Below are positions 7,895 to 17,133 of a stretch of DNA of 45,270 bases, piece after piece (positions within the stretch are counted from its first letter, which is position 1; each line of letters begins with the position of its first letter). The DNA is from Betaproteobacteria bacterium (GTDB taxonomy: Bacteria; Pseudomonadota; Gammaproteobacteria; Burkholderiales; SG8-41). The notes under the pieces were generated by a model. The model was not told the origin of the DNA and searched no databases. It saw nothing but the letters and a program-made list of their open reading frames with translations. The position numbers and the translations under genes are program-made. The stretch lies in NCBI GenBank assembly GCA_028292225.1, contig JAQGMV010000113.1, forward strand, positions 1 through 45,270, in the 5' to 3' direction.

Positions 7895-8811
7895 CCGTGA
7901 GATCGCGACAATGCGGCGCCGCTATCGTGCTCGCGATGGGTATCGTCGCAGTGGCCGCGATCGCTGCGACCGCGATCATGCTGACGCAAAGCACATGGGC
8001 GCGTCAGATCGAGCTCGGCGCCGACCATCGGCAAGCGCGCCAGCTCGTGCCCGCAGGCGTGGACTGGGCGCGCCGCATACTGAGCGAGGACCGGCGCTCG
8101 AGCAGCGTCGATCACCTCGGCGAGCTGTGGGCGATTCGATTGCCGCCGACCCCAATCGAGAACGGCACGGCTTCCGGATACATCGAAGACCAGCAAGGGC
8201 GGTTCAACCTGAACAATATCGTGCGCGCGGGTAATGTAAGTCCCGTGCAGCTCGAGCAGCTTCGCCGCCTGTTGGTCATCCTGGACCTCTCTCCGGCGCT
8301 TGCCGACGCCGTAGCCGACTGGATCGACACCGACAGCGTCGCTCAGGGCCCCGGTGGGGCCGAGGATGACTACTATCTCGGCCGGGAATCGCCGTACCTC
8401 ACGGCCAATCGCCCGCTCATCGATGTGGATCAGCTCTCCGCGATACGCGGCTTCGACCCTGCCGTCATGACACGCGTGCGTCCTTTCGTGACCGCGCTGC
8501 CGCGCGCGACTGCAGTGAATCTGAATACCGCGCCTCCCGAGGTTCTCGCTGCGATGGTCGAAGGCCTGGACATCGATAGTGCGAGAGCGCTGGTCGGTCA
8601 GCGGGAACGGGCTTATTTTAGGACGACCGAGGATTTTTCGAGTCGAGTGCCGCGAGGTTTGGTCGTTCCCGTGCAGGAGCTGACCGTGAGCAGCGACTAC
8701 TTCATGGTCACGCTGCACGTCAGCAGCGGCGAAACCGAGGCGCACGGCACAGCGCTGCTCGCGCGCGAAGACACCGCATGGCCGGTGATCGTATGGCGGA
8801 AATATCCATGA
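7891..8811 (+). CDS. gspK: Type II secretion minor pseudopilin GspK
   Basis: A 306-residue tip pseudopilin, larger than the others as is usual for GspK. Cleavage is predicted at QCG/AAIVLAMGIV. Glu5 is absent (Leu), which is the normal state for GspK and marks it as the fibre tip. The SAM-like helical domain and the GYIEDQQGRFNLNN motif (about residues 90-103) are clear, as are VNLNTAPPEVLAAM and the DWIDTD segment. The start is GTG at 7891 (GTGA overlap with gspJ), with GTG at 7897 as an alternative. The stop overlaps the ATG of gspL. Confidence 0.92.
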   Translation: MTVRSRQCGAAIVLAMGIVAVAAIAATAIMLTQSTWARQIELGADHRQARQLVPAGVDWARRILSEDRRSSSVDHLGELWAIRLPPTPIENGTASGYIEDQQGRFNLNNIVRAGNVSPVQLEQLRRLLVILDLSPALADAVADWIDTDSVAQGPGGAEDDYYLGRESPYLTANRPLIDVDQLSAIRGFDPAVMTRVRPFVTALPRATAVNLNTAPPEVLAAMVEGLDIDSARALVGQRERAYFRTTEDFSSRVPRGLVVPVQELTVSSDYFMVTLHVSSGETEAHGTALLAREDTAWPVIVWRKYP

Positions 8812-10019
8812 GCCTGCTGCGAATTCAGGGCTCGCTCGCCGACAGCGACTTGCACTGTCGATGGGCGCTCGTCGGCGACGGCCGCGAGCCGGTTCTCGGC
8901 GAGGGCCGGATAGACGGGCTGCCGCGTCGCGCGCAGCGCGTTCAGCTCGTGATACCCGCGGCCGAGGTATTGATCACGCGCGCACGCCTGCCGCAAGGCG
9001 CGGCTCGCCGCGGCGGCGCGGTGCTCGCCTTCGCCGTCGAAGACGAGACTCTCGGCGACCCCGAAGCCAACCAGGTGAGCTGGCTGGGCACCGACGGCGA
9101 TTCCGAGGTGCTCGCCGTGTTCGACAAAAACGGTTTGAGGCGTTGGCTCGACGCCCTCTCCGCGGCCGGTCTGGAGCCTGCCGAGGTCGTCTGTGAGACG
9201 CTGCTGTTGCCCTTGGCCCCAGGCGAATGGAGTGTGGGCTGGAATGGCATCGACGGATTCGTGCACACCGCACGACTCGAAGGCGCGGCCACCGACTGCG
9301 GCGACTCGCAGTCTGCGCCGCTCGGCCTCGCCCTGATGCTCGACGCGGCCGCGGCGCGCAACGCGCTGCCCGACATGATCGCCGTTCATCCGACGAGCCC
9401 CGACGAGGCGCCCGACCTCGATGCCTGGCAGGCACAACTCGGCATTCCTTTGCGACTTGCACCGCCGTGGGATTGGTCCCGCGCGCCGCGCGAGGCCGGC
9501 GTGAACCTCGTACGGCCGCGCAGCCGGTGGCGCGTTCCGCAAGCCGGCCTTTCGCGCCTGAAGCCCGCTGCGTGGATCGTCGGCGCTGCCCTTGCGATCC
9601 ATGCGGTGGCGCTCGTCACCGACTGGGCGCTCCTTGCGGACCAGCGCCGTACCGTGCGCCGACAGATGGAGGCGCGCTTTCGCACACTGTTTCCCGACAC
9701 TGTGGCGGTGGTCGACCCCGCGCTGCAGATGCGCCGCAAGCTCGCGGACGCGCGACACATCGCCGGCCAGCCCGACAGCGGCGATTTCCTGCCGATGATC
9801 GACGCGGTCGCCGCATCGATGAACGAGCTGCCGGCGGACAGCGTTCGAATCGGCTCCTACGAAACCGGCAGGCTGACGCTCGAGCTGGGCGCTGTCGACG
9901 AAGCCAGGTTGCGGCGCGTGGTCGCCCGCCTGCAGCAAGCGGGCTACGCCGTCGATATCGCGCGTGCGGCGACACGCCCCGGACAACCGACGGTGCTCGT
10001 CACCGTGCGTGCATCTTGA
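8808..10019 (+). CDS. gspL: Type II secretion inner-membrane platform protein GspL
   Basis: A 403-residue bitopic protein that links the cytoplasmic ATPase GspE to the inner-membrane platform. The N-terminal actin-like cytoplasmic domain spans about residues 1-240, one membrane helix covers about 254-275, and a periplasmic ferredoxin-like domain follows. Sequence conservation is low, so the call rests on the domain layout and on its place between gspK and gspM. The ATG at 8808 overlaps the gspK stop (ATGA); its stop overlaps the TTG proposed for gspM. Confidence 0.88.
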   Translation: MSLLRIQGSLADSDLHCRWALVGDGREPVLGEGRIDGLPRRAQRVQLVIPAAEVLITRARLPQGAARRGGAVLAFAVEDETLGDPEANQVSWLGTDGDSEVLAVFDKNGLRRWLDALSAAGLEPAEVVCETLLLPLAPGEWSVGWNGIDGFVHTARLEGAATDCGDSQSAPLGLALMLDAAAARNALPDMIAVHPTSPDEAPDLDAWQAQLGIPLRLAPPWDWSRAPREAGVNLVRPRSRWRVPQAGLSRLKPAAWIVGAALAIHAVALVTDWALLADQRRTVRRQMEARFRTLFPDTVAVVDPALQMRRKLADARHIAGQPDSGDFLPMIDAVAASMNELPADSVRIGSYETGRLTLELGAVDEARLRRVVARLQQAGYAVDIARAATRPGQPTVLVTVRAS

Positions 10020-10507
10020 GAGCGCGGCTGCGCGCGGCGTGGGCGCTTCGAACATCGCGCGAACGCAAGGTCATCGCGGTCGCCGCCGCGCTGCTGATCG
10101 CCGTGCTGTTTCTCTGGCTCGTGCATACGGCGAACCGCGCGCGATCGACCCTTCGCGCAAGCGTCACGACGCTCGAGGCCGATGCGATGCGCCTCGATCG
10201 GGACGCGGCGGAGATCGAGCGACTTCGGGCGACACCTGCGGCGTCGGCCTCCCACAGCGACTTACGCAACCTCGTCGGGGCGCAAAGCAACGCGACCGGA
10301 TTATCGGCGGCCATCGTTCGCATGGACGCGGCCGGCCCTGACCAGGTGTCCGTCGTGTTCGGCGCGGTGGCGTTCGCCGACTGGCTCACCTTGCTGCAAA
10401 GACTGCAAGCCCAGCATGTGCGCCTGGAAAGCGCACGCATGGAAGCCCTGGCGACGCCAGGCATGGTCAGCGTGACAGCGACTTTTACGCGCGCCGCAGT
10501 GCCGTGA
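10016..10507 (+). CDS. gspM: Type II secretion inner-membrane platform protein GspM
   Basis: A 163-residue protein with a basic cytoplasmic tail, one membrane helix at about residues 18-37 (VIAVAAALLIAVLFLWLVHT), a coiled-coil stretch and a small periplasmic domain, matching GspM. Dimerises with GspL in known systems. The TTG at 10016 overlaps the last codon of gspL (TTGA), which makes it the best start; no ATG is available near it. The 3' end overlaps the GTG of gspN (GTGA, 10504-10507). Confidence 0.85.
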   Translation: MRARLRAAWALRTSRERKVIAVAAALLIAVLFLWLVHTANRARSTLRASVTTLEADAMRLDRDAAEIERLRATPAASASHSDLRNLVGAQSNATGLSAAIVRMDAAGPDQVSVVFGAVAFADWLTLLQRLQAQHVRLESARMEALATPGMVSVTATFTRAAVP

Positions 10508-11238
10508 AGCACCTCGCATTGGGTCTTGCCGCATACCTGCTTGCGCTCCTCTTCACCCCGCCCGCGACGCTGGTGGACGCCGCCGTGCGGCACGCGAGCG
10601 ATGGCGTGCTGCGCGTGGCCGAAGCGCGAGGGTCGATCTGGTCCGGGGCCGGCCAACTGGAGCTCGTCGATTCGCTGCGGCATGCCGGCGTCGCGAAAGC
10701 GGTGAGCTGGCATCTGCTGCCGACATCGTTATGGCGCGGCCACGTGGTCTACGAAGTTCAGCTCGCCGATGCCTCGGCTCCGGCACACGTGACGATCTCG
10801 CCGTCGCAGCTCGAGCTTGCCGACGCGGTCCTCGAGATACCCGCCGGTGCGATCGTTATCGCCGCGCCCAAGCTCGCGCCTGCGCAGCTCACCGGCGACC
10901 TCTCGATCAGCACTGCACACATGATCGTGGACCGAAGCGGTGTGCGGGGCAGCGCCACGTTACGCTGGCGCAATGCCGGCTCCGGGCTGAGCCCGGTGGC
11001 GCCTCTCGGTGAGTACGAAATGCACGTGGACAGTGACGAGGCAGGCATGCGCGCGACTTTGGCCACCGTCAAAGGCCCACTCGAACTGAAAGGTCACGGG
11101 TCCTGGCGACGGGAGACCCCGTCCGCGTTTTCAGCGACCGCGCGAATGCCTCCCGAGTATGTCGAGCAGATCGCTCCGCTTTTACGCCTGATCGCGAGCG
11201 AATCCGCGGACGGCACTTTTCAGCTCGTGCTCAGGTGA
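10504..11238 (+). CDS. gspN: Type II secretion system protein GspN
   Basis: A 244-residue protein of the GspN family, an accessory component found in only some type II systems. It begins with a hydrophobic N-terminal segment (about residues 4-24) and continues as a predicted beta-rich periplasmic domain. Typical features are EARGSIWSGAGQLEL near residue 40 and the closing RLIASESADGTFQLVLR. The start is GTG at 10504, overlapping the gspM stop. About 150 bases separate it from gspC, the largest gap within the operon. Confidence 0.85.
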   Translation: MKHLALGLAAYLLALLFTPPATLVDAAVRHASDGVLRVAEARGSIWSGAGQLELVDSLRHAGVAKAVSWHLLPTSLWRGHVVYEVQLADASAPAHVTISPSQLELADAVLEIPAGAIVIAAPKLAPAQLTGDLSISTAHMIVDRSGVRGSATLRWRNAGSGLSPVAPLGEYEMHVDSDEAGMRATLATVKGPLELKGHGSWRRETPSAFSATARMPPEYVEQIAPLLRLIASESADGTFQLVLR

Positions 11239-11385
11239 GAATTCATGGCTGCGGCCGATGTTCCACACGCGCATCTCGAACGCCTGCACGGCGTCCACAT
11301 GGGTTAATCTCATGAACGACCCCTTGTGCTGCCCAACCACGCGCCGCAAGGTTCCCGCTGCGAGCCGCGGGGGCACATCGCACGC

Positions 11386-11979
11386 ATGACAAAGAAAGCC
11401 GACAGCTCAGTTCCGGCATCGACCGACCCGCTCGCGGCGCTCGCGTCTGCAGCGACTTTCGTCGCGATCGTCGCCCTCGGGTGCGTGCTCGCCTACTGGA
11501 CATGGGTCTGGGTTGCGCCGCGTCCCGGGCCTCGCGTGCCGACAATCGAGATTCCGCGAAGCGGCGCGGGGGCTTCGGCGCTTTTCGGCGCCGTCCAGCG
11601 CGACAGCCGGATTGCGGCGCCCACCGGTGCGGCCATGAAGCTGCTGGGAGTGGCGGCAGGCTCGCGGCAGATGCGCGGCTACGCCGTTTTGCAGGTCGGG
11701 GGCAAAGACATCGTTGCGATACGCGAAGGCGCGGACATCGTCGCCGGCATCCGGCTGGCCGAAGTGCACCGCGATCGCATCGTACTCGAGCGCAACGGCC
11801 TGCGTGAAACACTCGAGTGGCCGCAGTCGAGTGTTGCTGCCGCGCCTGCGCCGGCGAAGCAGAGCCTTGCTGGCGCTCCCGCTTCGTCGACAGCGAGCCC
11901 GCCTGGCGGTCCTGCTCAATCGCCTGCCGTTCCCGGGCCGCCGCCGTCAAAAGCCGATCGCGATCGGCTTTCCGATTAA
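11386..11979 (+). CDS. gspC: Type II secretion protein GspC (short form, no PDZ domain)
   Basis: A 197-residue inner-membrane protein that connects the platform to the secretin. It has a short cytoplasmic tail, a membrane helix at about residues 18-43 and a homology region at about 60-145 (ALFGAVQRDS to NGLRETLEW) that in known systems touches GspD. The last 45 residues are Ala/Pro/Ser-rich, and the PDZ or coiled-coil domain of classical GspC (about 270-300 residues) is missing. The start is ATG at 11386; an in-frame upstream start would add 20 residues but lacks a ribosome-binding site. A perfect 22-base palindrome overlaps the last codons. Confidence 0.85.
   Translation: MTKKADSSVPASTDPLAALASAATFVAIVALGCVLAYWTWVWVAPRPGPRVPTIEIPRSGAGASALFGAVQRDSRIAAPTGAAMKLLGVAAGSRQMRGYAVLQVGGKDIVAIREGADIVAGIRLAEVHRDRIVLERNGLRETLEWPQSSVAAAPAPAKQSLAGAPASSTASPPGGPAQSPAVPGPPPSKADRDRLSD
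11950..11971. repeat. Perfect 22-base palindrome between gspC and gspD
   Basis: The sequence reads AAAGCCGATCG followed by its exact reverse complement, CGATCGGCTTT, inside the final codons of gspC and 35 bases before the gspD start. No T-run follows, so it is not a standard terminator. It could form an mRNA hairpin that adjusts gspD relative to upstream genes, or be a DNA-binding site. Confidence 0.55.
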
Positions 11980-12005
11980 TCGATGAATCCCATTGTCTGG
12001 ATGTG

Positions 12006-14240
12006 ATGACCCGTCTCCGTTTATTCCTGAAGCATCACTGGCGCCGCCCCGCCTTCATGTGGATTGTCGCGGCCTTCGCGACCGGGCAGGCGCACGCGGC
12101 GGAACCGATCACGCTCGAGCGGGTGTCTCCTGCACGCATCCCACCTGCCGCTCCGGCGCCTGGCGGCACACCCGCCGGCACCGCCTCGAGAGTGGCCGGT
12201 CCGAACGATACGGTCACGCTCAACTTCAACAACGCCGACATCGAAGGCGTGGTGAAGCTCGTGAGCGAGATTACCGGCAGGAACTTCGTGCTCGATCCTC
12301 GAGTGCGCGGAACGATCAACATCGTCTCGGCGACGCCGCTCTCCAGAGCGCTCGTGTACGAGGTCTTTCTCTCGGCTTTGCGACTCCAGGGCTTCGCAGT
12401 CGTGGAAGAGCGCGGCGTCACCAAGATCCTTCCCGAGGCCGATGCGAAAACGCAGCAGGGCGCTGCATTCGGTCCGCAGGACAGGTCCCGCAGCACGGGA
12501 GACAGGATTCAGACGCAGGTGTTCGTGCTGAAGTACGAGTCGGCTTCCCAGCTCGCGCCGGTCCTGCGCCCGCTCATCGCGCCGGGCAACGCCATCGGCG
12601 CATATCAGAGCGGCAACGCGCTGGTGATCACCGATTACGCCAGCAACCTGCGCCGCATCGAGAAGATCATCGACTCGATCGATCAGCCGACTCGAACGGA
12701 TGGCGCAGCCATTCCGATTCGTTACGCCTCCGCGCTCGACGTCGCGCAGACGGTCAACCGTCTCTTCGCTGAATCTGCGCAAGCGCAGGGCGGGGCGGCT
12801 GATACGACGCAGCGCGTGATCGTCGTCGCGGATGCGCGCTCGAATACGCTGTTCGCACGATCGGACAACCCGTCTCAGCTCAACAAGCTCCGCAACCTCG
12901 TGGCCTTGCTCGATACGCCGACGAGCGCCGCGGGCAACATGCACGTGATCTTTCTGAAGAACGCCGAGGCGGTGAAGATCGCAGAGACCTTGCGCGCCGT
13001 TTATTCAGGCGAAACCTCAGGTGGACAAAGGTCTGCTCCCGCCGGATTCACGTCCGGCATGGCGGCCGGACCGCCGCTCGGCGCAACCGGCGCTTCTGCG
13101 CCGCCCGCGGGGGCGCCGGGTGCAACGACGACGTCATCGCCGCCGCCATTGGGCGCATACGCGTCACCTTTCGCCGGCGGGCCCGGGTCGGTCTCGTCCT
13201 CGACGGGCGGCATCGTGCAGGCCGATGCGGCCACGAATTCGATCATCATCACTGCGCCCGATGCGATCTACAACAATCTGCGCGCGGTCGTCGAGAAGCT
13301 CGATATACGGCGCGCGCAGGTCTACGTCGAAGCGCTCATTGCGGAGGTCACGGCGAATACCGCGGCTGAATTCGGAATTCAGTGGCAGAACCTCAGCGGC
13401 GCGGGCACCGGCAATACCGGCACCCGTGTTTTCGGCGGCACCAACCTCGGCGGTCCCGGCCAGAACATCCTGGGCATCGCGCAGAATCCCACCACGGCGG
13501 GCCGCGGCCTGAACATCGGCGTAATCAATGGTCGCGTCTCGATACCGGGTGTGGGCGAGATACTCAACCTGGGCGTCCTCGTTCGCGCGCTCGAGACCGA
13601 CAACAACGCGAACATCCTTTCAACGCCCACGCTGCTGACACTCGACAACGAGGAAGCGCGAATCATCGTCGGCCAGAACGTGCCGTTCATCACCGGGCAG
13701 TACGCGCTTTCCGGCGCCGCGACGACGCCGACCCCGTTTCAGACGATCGAGCGGCGGGATGTCGGCCTCACATTGAGGATCAGGCCTCACATCTCCGAAG
13801 GCGGAACCGTCAGGATGCAGATATTCCAGGAAGTGTCGAGCATCGAGGACCGCACCAATCCGGCGGGCGTCATCACGAACAAGCGCGCGGTGGAATCGAC
13901 GGTGCTGGTGGACGACGGGCAGATCATCGTCATCGGCGGACTCATCCAGGACGACGTCAGAAACGCCACGGACAAGGTCCCTCTGCTCGGAGATATCCCG
14001 TTCGTGGGCAGCCTGTTCCGCTACAGGACACGCTCGCGCAACAAGACCAACCTGATGATATTTTTGAAACCGACGCTGTTGCGGGATGCGCGAAGCGCGG
14101 ACGGCGTGACGGGCCCCGGTTACGACTACATCCTGCGCGAGCAGCTCCAGGGCACGCCCGCGCCCAGCGTCATCCTTCCGGACATGGAATGGCCGAGCCT
14201 GAAAATGAGGCTCTCGCCGCCCCCGGCCGAAACGCGATGA
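12006..14240 (+). CDS. gspD: Type II secretion outer-membrane secretin GspD
   Basis: A 744-residue secretin that forms the outer-membrane channel. A signal peptide of about 31 residues ends at AHA/AEP. The N0 domain starts near residue 60 (VTLNFNNADIEGVVKLVSEITGRNF), N1-N3 follow, and N3 contains a Gly/Pro/Ser/Thr-rich insert at about 338-400. The secretin core includes RDVGLTLRIRPHISEGG, VLVDDGQIIVIGGLI and VPLLGDIPFVGSLFRYRTR. The start is ATG at 12006; a longer frame upstream covers gspC in another phase and has no signal peptide. The stop overlaps the gspE start. No pilotin gene is seen nearby. Confidence 0.95.
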   Translation: MTRLRLFLKHHWRRPAFMWIVAAFATGQAHAAEPITLERVSPARIPPAAPAPGGTPAGTASRVAGPNDTVTLNFNNADIEGVVKLVSEITGRNFVLDPRVRGTINIVSATPLSRALVYEVFLSALRLQGFAVVEERGVTKILPEADAKTQQGAAFGPQDRSRSTGDRIQTQVFVLKYESASQLAPVLRPLIAPGNAIGAYQSGNALVITDYASNLRRIEKIIDSIDQPTRTDGAAIPIRYASALDVAQTVNRLFAESAQAQGGAADTTQRVIVVADARSNTLFARSDNPSQLNKLRNLVALLDTPTSAAGNMHVIFLKNAEAVKIAETLRAVYSGETSGGQRSAPAGFTSGMAAGPPLGATGASAPPAGAPGATTTSSPPPLGAYASPFAGGPGSVSSSTGGIVQADAATNSIIITAPDAIYNNLRAVVEKLDIRRAQVYVEALIAEVTANTAAEFGIQWQNLSGAGTGNTGTRVFGGTNLGGPGQNILGIAQNPTTAGRGLNIGVINGRVSIPGVGEILNLGVLVRALETDNNANILSTPTLLTLDNEEARIIVGQNVPFITGQYALSGAATTPTPFQTIERRDVGLTLRIRPHISEGGTVRMQIFQEVSSIEDRTNPAGVITNKRAVESTVLVDDGQIIVIGGLIQDDVRNATDKVPLLGDIPFVGSLFRYRTRSRNKTNLMIFLKPTLLRDARSADGVTGPGYDYILREQLQGTPAPSVILPDMEWPSLKMRLSPPPAETR

Positions 14241-15718
14241 TCGCCGCGAAGCTCACGAATGTCGTTCCCTACGCATTCGCCAAGACCCACGGCATCGCCG
14301 TCACCGCATGCGACAAGGGTTATGCCGAAGTCGTCGTTCGCGAGGACGCCGCCCCGGGAGCGCTCGCCGAAGTTCGACGGGTGCTCGGCATGCCGCTACA
14401 CGCAGGGCGCATCGGCATCGCGGAGTTCGACGAAGTCCTCTCGGCCCTGTACAACGGCGCAGGGAACGGCGCTGTTGCGCTCGCGGGCGACCTCGCGCAG
14501 GACATCGATCTGTCGCGACTGCTGCAGGAGATCCCGCGAGTCGAGGATCTGCTCGACAGCCAGGACGATGCGCCGGTCATCCGCCTCATCAATGCGTTGT
14601 TTACCCAGGCATTGAGGGACGGCGCTTCCGATATCCACATCGAGCCCTTCGAGACGCGCTCGGTCGTGAGGCTGCGCATCGACGGCACGCTACGCGATCT
14701 GCTCGAGCCCGCGCGCGCGCTGCACGCGGCGATCGTCTCCCGCGTGAAGATCATGGCTCAGCTCGACATCGCGGAAAAGCGTCTTCCCCAGGACGGACGC
14801 ATCACACTGCGGGTCGCCGGCAAACCGGTCGACGTGCGAGTGTCCACGATACCGACCGGGCACGGCGAGCGCGTGGTGCTGCGCCTGCTGGACAAGCAGG
14901 CGGGACGGCTGGACCTCTCGCGTCTCGGCATGGACGAGGCGACCGCAGCGCAGATGGACCATCTGATACGTCAGCCGCACGGCATCGTGCTCGTGACCGG
15001 CCCGACCGGCTCCGGCAAGACGACGACGCTGTACGCCGCGCTGTCGCGGCTGGACGCGACCTCGCTCAACATCATGACCGTCGAGGATCCGATCGAATAC
15101 GACCTCGACGGCGTGAACCAGACCCAGATCAATACCCGCATCGAGATGACGTTCGCGCGCGCGCTGCGCACGATCCTGCGCCAGGATCCGGACGTGATCA
15201 TGATCGGCGAGATCCGCGATCTCGAAACCGCGCAGATCGCGGTGCAGGCGAGTCTCACCGGCCACGTCGTGTTCGCCACCCTGCACACGAACGACGCCGT
15301 CAGCGCAGTGACCCGGCTGGTGGACATGGGCGTCGAGCCTTTCCTGCTTGCGTCCAGTCTCATCGGCGTGGGTGCGCAGCGCCTGGTGCGGCGCCTGTGT
15401 CCCGACTGCCGCAAACCCTTCCCTGCGGATGCCGCCCAGTTGCGGACGCTGGGACTGCTTCCGCGCGCCGGCACCTTCTACACCGCGCAGGGTTGTCCGT
15501 CGTGCAATCACTCGGGTTATCGCGGACGCACCGGAATCTACGAGCTCGTGACCGTCGACGACGATCTGCGCCGCCTGATCCACGACCGCGCATCCGAGCA
15601 GACCCTGCGCGAGCACGTCGTTCGCGGCGGCATGCGTTCGCTGCGCGAGGATGGCATGCGCTGGGCGTCCGAGGGCGTGACCAGCCTCGAAGAAGTCCTT
15701 CGCGTCACTCGCGAGTAG
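14237..15718 (+). CDS. gspE: Type II secretion ATPase GspE
   Basis: A 493-residue hexameric cytoplasmic ATPase that powers pseudopilus assembly. The N-terminal GspL-binding region is followed by the NTPase core: Walker A GPTGSGKTT starts at residue 255, then the Asp box (VEDPIEY), Walker B (DPDVIMIGEIRDLETA) and His box (TGHVVFATLHTNDA). The zinc-binding tetracysteine motif is intact (C388, C391, C420, C423), which separates GspE from most PilT-type retraction ATPases. The ATG at 14237 overlaps the gspD stop (ATGA). Confidence 0.96.
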   Translation: MIAAKLTNVVPYAFAKTHGIAVTACDKGYAEVVVREDAAPGALAEVRRVLGMPLHAGRIGIAEFDEVLSALYNGAGNGAVALAGDLAQDIDLSRLLQEIPRVEDLLDSQDDAPVIRLINALFTQALRDGASDIHIEPFETRSVVRLRIDGTLRDLLEPARALHAAIVSRVKIMAQLDIAEKRLPQDGRITLRVAGKPVDVRVSTIPTGHGERVVLRLLDKQAGRLDLSRLGMDEATAAQMDHLIRQPHGIVLVTGPTGSGKTTTLYAALSRLDATSLNIMTVEDPIEYDLDGVNQTQINTRIEMTFARALRTILRQDPDVIMIGEIRDLETAQIAVQASLTGHVVFATLHTNDAVSAVTRLVDMGVEPFLLASSLIGVGAQRLVRRLCPDCRKPFPADAAQLRTLGLLPRAGTFYTAQGCPSCNHSGYRGRTGIYELVTVDDDLRRLIHDRASEQTLREHVVRGGMRSLREDGMRWASEGVTSLEEVLRVTRE

Positions 15719-15724
15719 GCCGGC

Positions 15725-16930
15725 ATGGCGGCGTTTCGCTACGAGGCGCTGGATGCCACCGGGGCACTGGTGTCCGGGGTGTTGCACGCAGACAACGCAC
15801 GTCAGGCACGCACCCAGTTGCGCGCGCAGGGGCTGCTGCCATCAGTGGTCGATGCGGTCGGCACGCGCGAGCGCGCGAGTCAGCGGTGGTCGCGCGGTAT
15901 CGGCGCTGCAGAGCTCAGCCTGCTCACGCGCCAGCTCGCCACGCTGCTCGCCTCCGGTCTCACGATGGAACAGTCGCTGACGGCGCTCGTCGACGAAGCG
16001 TCGCAGCCGTTTACGCGCGAAGTGCTTTCCGGCGTGAAAGCGGAGATCACCTCCGGACTGTCGCTTGCCGGCGCGCTGGGCAGCTACCCCGGGAGCTTTC
16101 CGGATTTCTACATCGCGCTCGTTCGCGGCGGGGAGGAGTCCGGTGCGCTGCCGACGATGTTGCAGCACCTTGCCGAGTATCTCGATTCACGCCAGGCGCT
16201 GAAGCAGAAAACCACGCTCGCACTGCTCTATCCGGCGCTGGTCACCGTCGTGGCGATCACGATCGTCACCGGTCTCCTCGTATACGTGGTGCCCCAGGTC
16301 GTGCAGGTCTTCCAGCAATCGCGGCAGAGCCTGCCTTTCCTGACGCGGGCGCTTATCGCGCTCAGCGACTTCCTGCGTGCCGCGTGGCCCTACCTGCTGG
16401 CGGGCTTTGTCGGCGCCGGCATCGCGGCGCGTTACGCGCTGCGCCGGGAGCCGCTCAGGCTGCGCTGGCACGCCTGGCTGCTGCGCCTGCCCATACTCGG
16501 TGCGCTCATCCGAGGCGTGAACACTTCGCGCTACGCGAGCACGCTGGCAATCCTGGTGACGGGCGGCGTTCCACTGCTCTCCGCGCTCGATTCGTGCGCA
16601 CGAGTCATGAGCAACAAGGTGATCGCCAACGCCATCGGGCAGACGATGGTGCGCGTTCGGGAAGGTGTGAGCCTCGCGCGCGCCATGGGTGAGACGCGCG
16701 AGTTTCCGCGCCTTCTCGTTCATCTCGTCGCGAGCGGGGAAGTGAGCGGCAAACTCGAGCAGATGCTCGAGCGCGCCGCCCAGCTCGAGCTCCAGACGCT
16801 CGAGCGGAGGCTCGCGGTATTCCTCACCGTGCTCGAGCCCGTGATGATTCTGGTGATGGGCGGCATCGTGCTGATGATCGTTCTCGCGATCCTCCTTCCG
16901 ATCATCGAGATCAATCAGCTCGTGCACTGA
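15725..16930 (+). CDS. gspF: Type II secretion inner-membrane platform protein GspF
   Basis: A 401-residue polytopic membrane protein at the centre of the assembly platform. Two GspF cytoplasmic domains are visible (about residues 60-185 and 262-385), each followed by membrane helices at about 170-192, 222-240 and 372-396. Typical motifs are LTRQLATLLASGLTMEQSL and ARVMSNKVIANAI. It starts six bases after gspE and is the last gene of the operon. No strong terminator follows within the 203-base gap to the lipoprotein gene. Confidence 0.95.
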   Translation: MAAFRYEALDATGALVSGVLHADNARQARTQLRAQGLLPSVVDAVGTRERASQRWSRGIGAAELSLLTRQLATLLASGLTMEQSLTALVDEASQPFTREVLSGVKAEITSGLSLAGALGSYPGSFPDFYIALVRGGEESGALPTMLQHLAEYLDSRQALKQKTTLALLYPALVTVVAITIVTGLLVYVVPQVVQVFQQSRQSLPFLTRALIALSDFLRAAWPYLLAGFVGAGIAARYALRREPLRLRWHAWLLRLPILGALIRGVNTSRYASTLAILVTGGVPLLSALDSCARVMSNKVIANAIGQTMVRVREGVSLARAMGETREFPRLLVHLVASGEVSGKLEQMLERAAQLELQTLERRLAVFLTVLEPVMILVMGGIVLMIVLAILLPIIEINQLVH

Positions 16931-17133
16931 CCTACACATTCTGCCGCCGACCCCTGTCCACATCGTGGATTACGGGCGACAGTTTCGTGAAAGCAGTGAG
17001 CGCGCATACTGGGTGCGCAACAAGACCGCAATGCGGTGCGTCGCGCTCGACGACGGGTCGGTCTGACCCGCCATGTCGCACGGACTCGCCGGTAATTCCC
17101 ATACGTCGTTCTAAATCGATCGGGAGGAGTGAT
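16931..17133 (+). promoter_or_regulatory. Intergenic leader before the lipoprotein gene
   Basis: The gap after gspF holds a short hairpin (CGGGTC/GACCCG at 17054-17070, five-base loop) with no T-run, and a strong GGGAGGAG ribosome-binding site just before the ATG at 17134. It probably carries the promoter of the lipoprotein gene, but I cannot pick a convincing -35/-10 pair. Confidence 0.35.

Noticed and set aside
13000-13200. Gly/Pro/Ser/Thr-rich low-complexity stretch in gspD as a repeat insertion
   Set aside because: Such linkers within the N3 domain are common in secretins and the reading frame is maintained, so it is a normal part of the gene.
14308-16692. A 794-residue plus-strand open frame across gspE and gspF
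   Set aside because: Out of phase with both genes, which have clear motifs; the frame is extremely Arg-rich and low in hydrophobic residues.
17054-17070. Hairpin after gspF as a terminator
   Set aside because: Only six base pairs and no T-tract, and it lies 124 bases after the stop.
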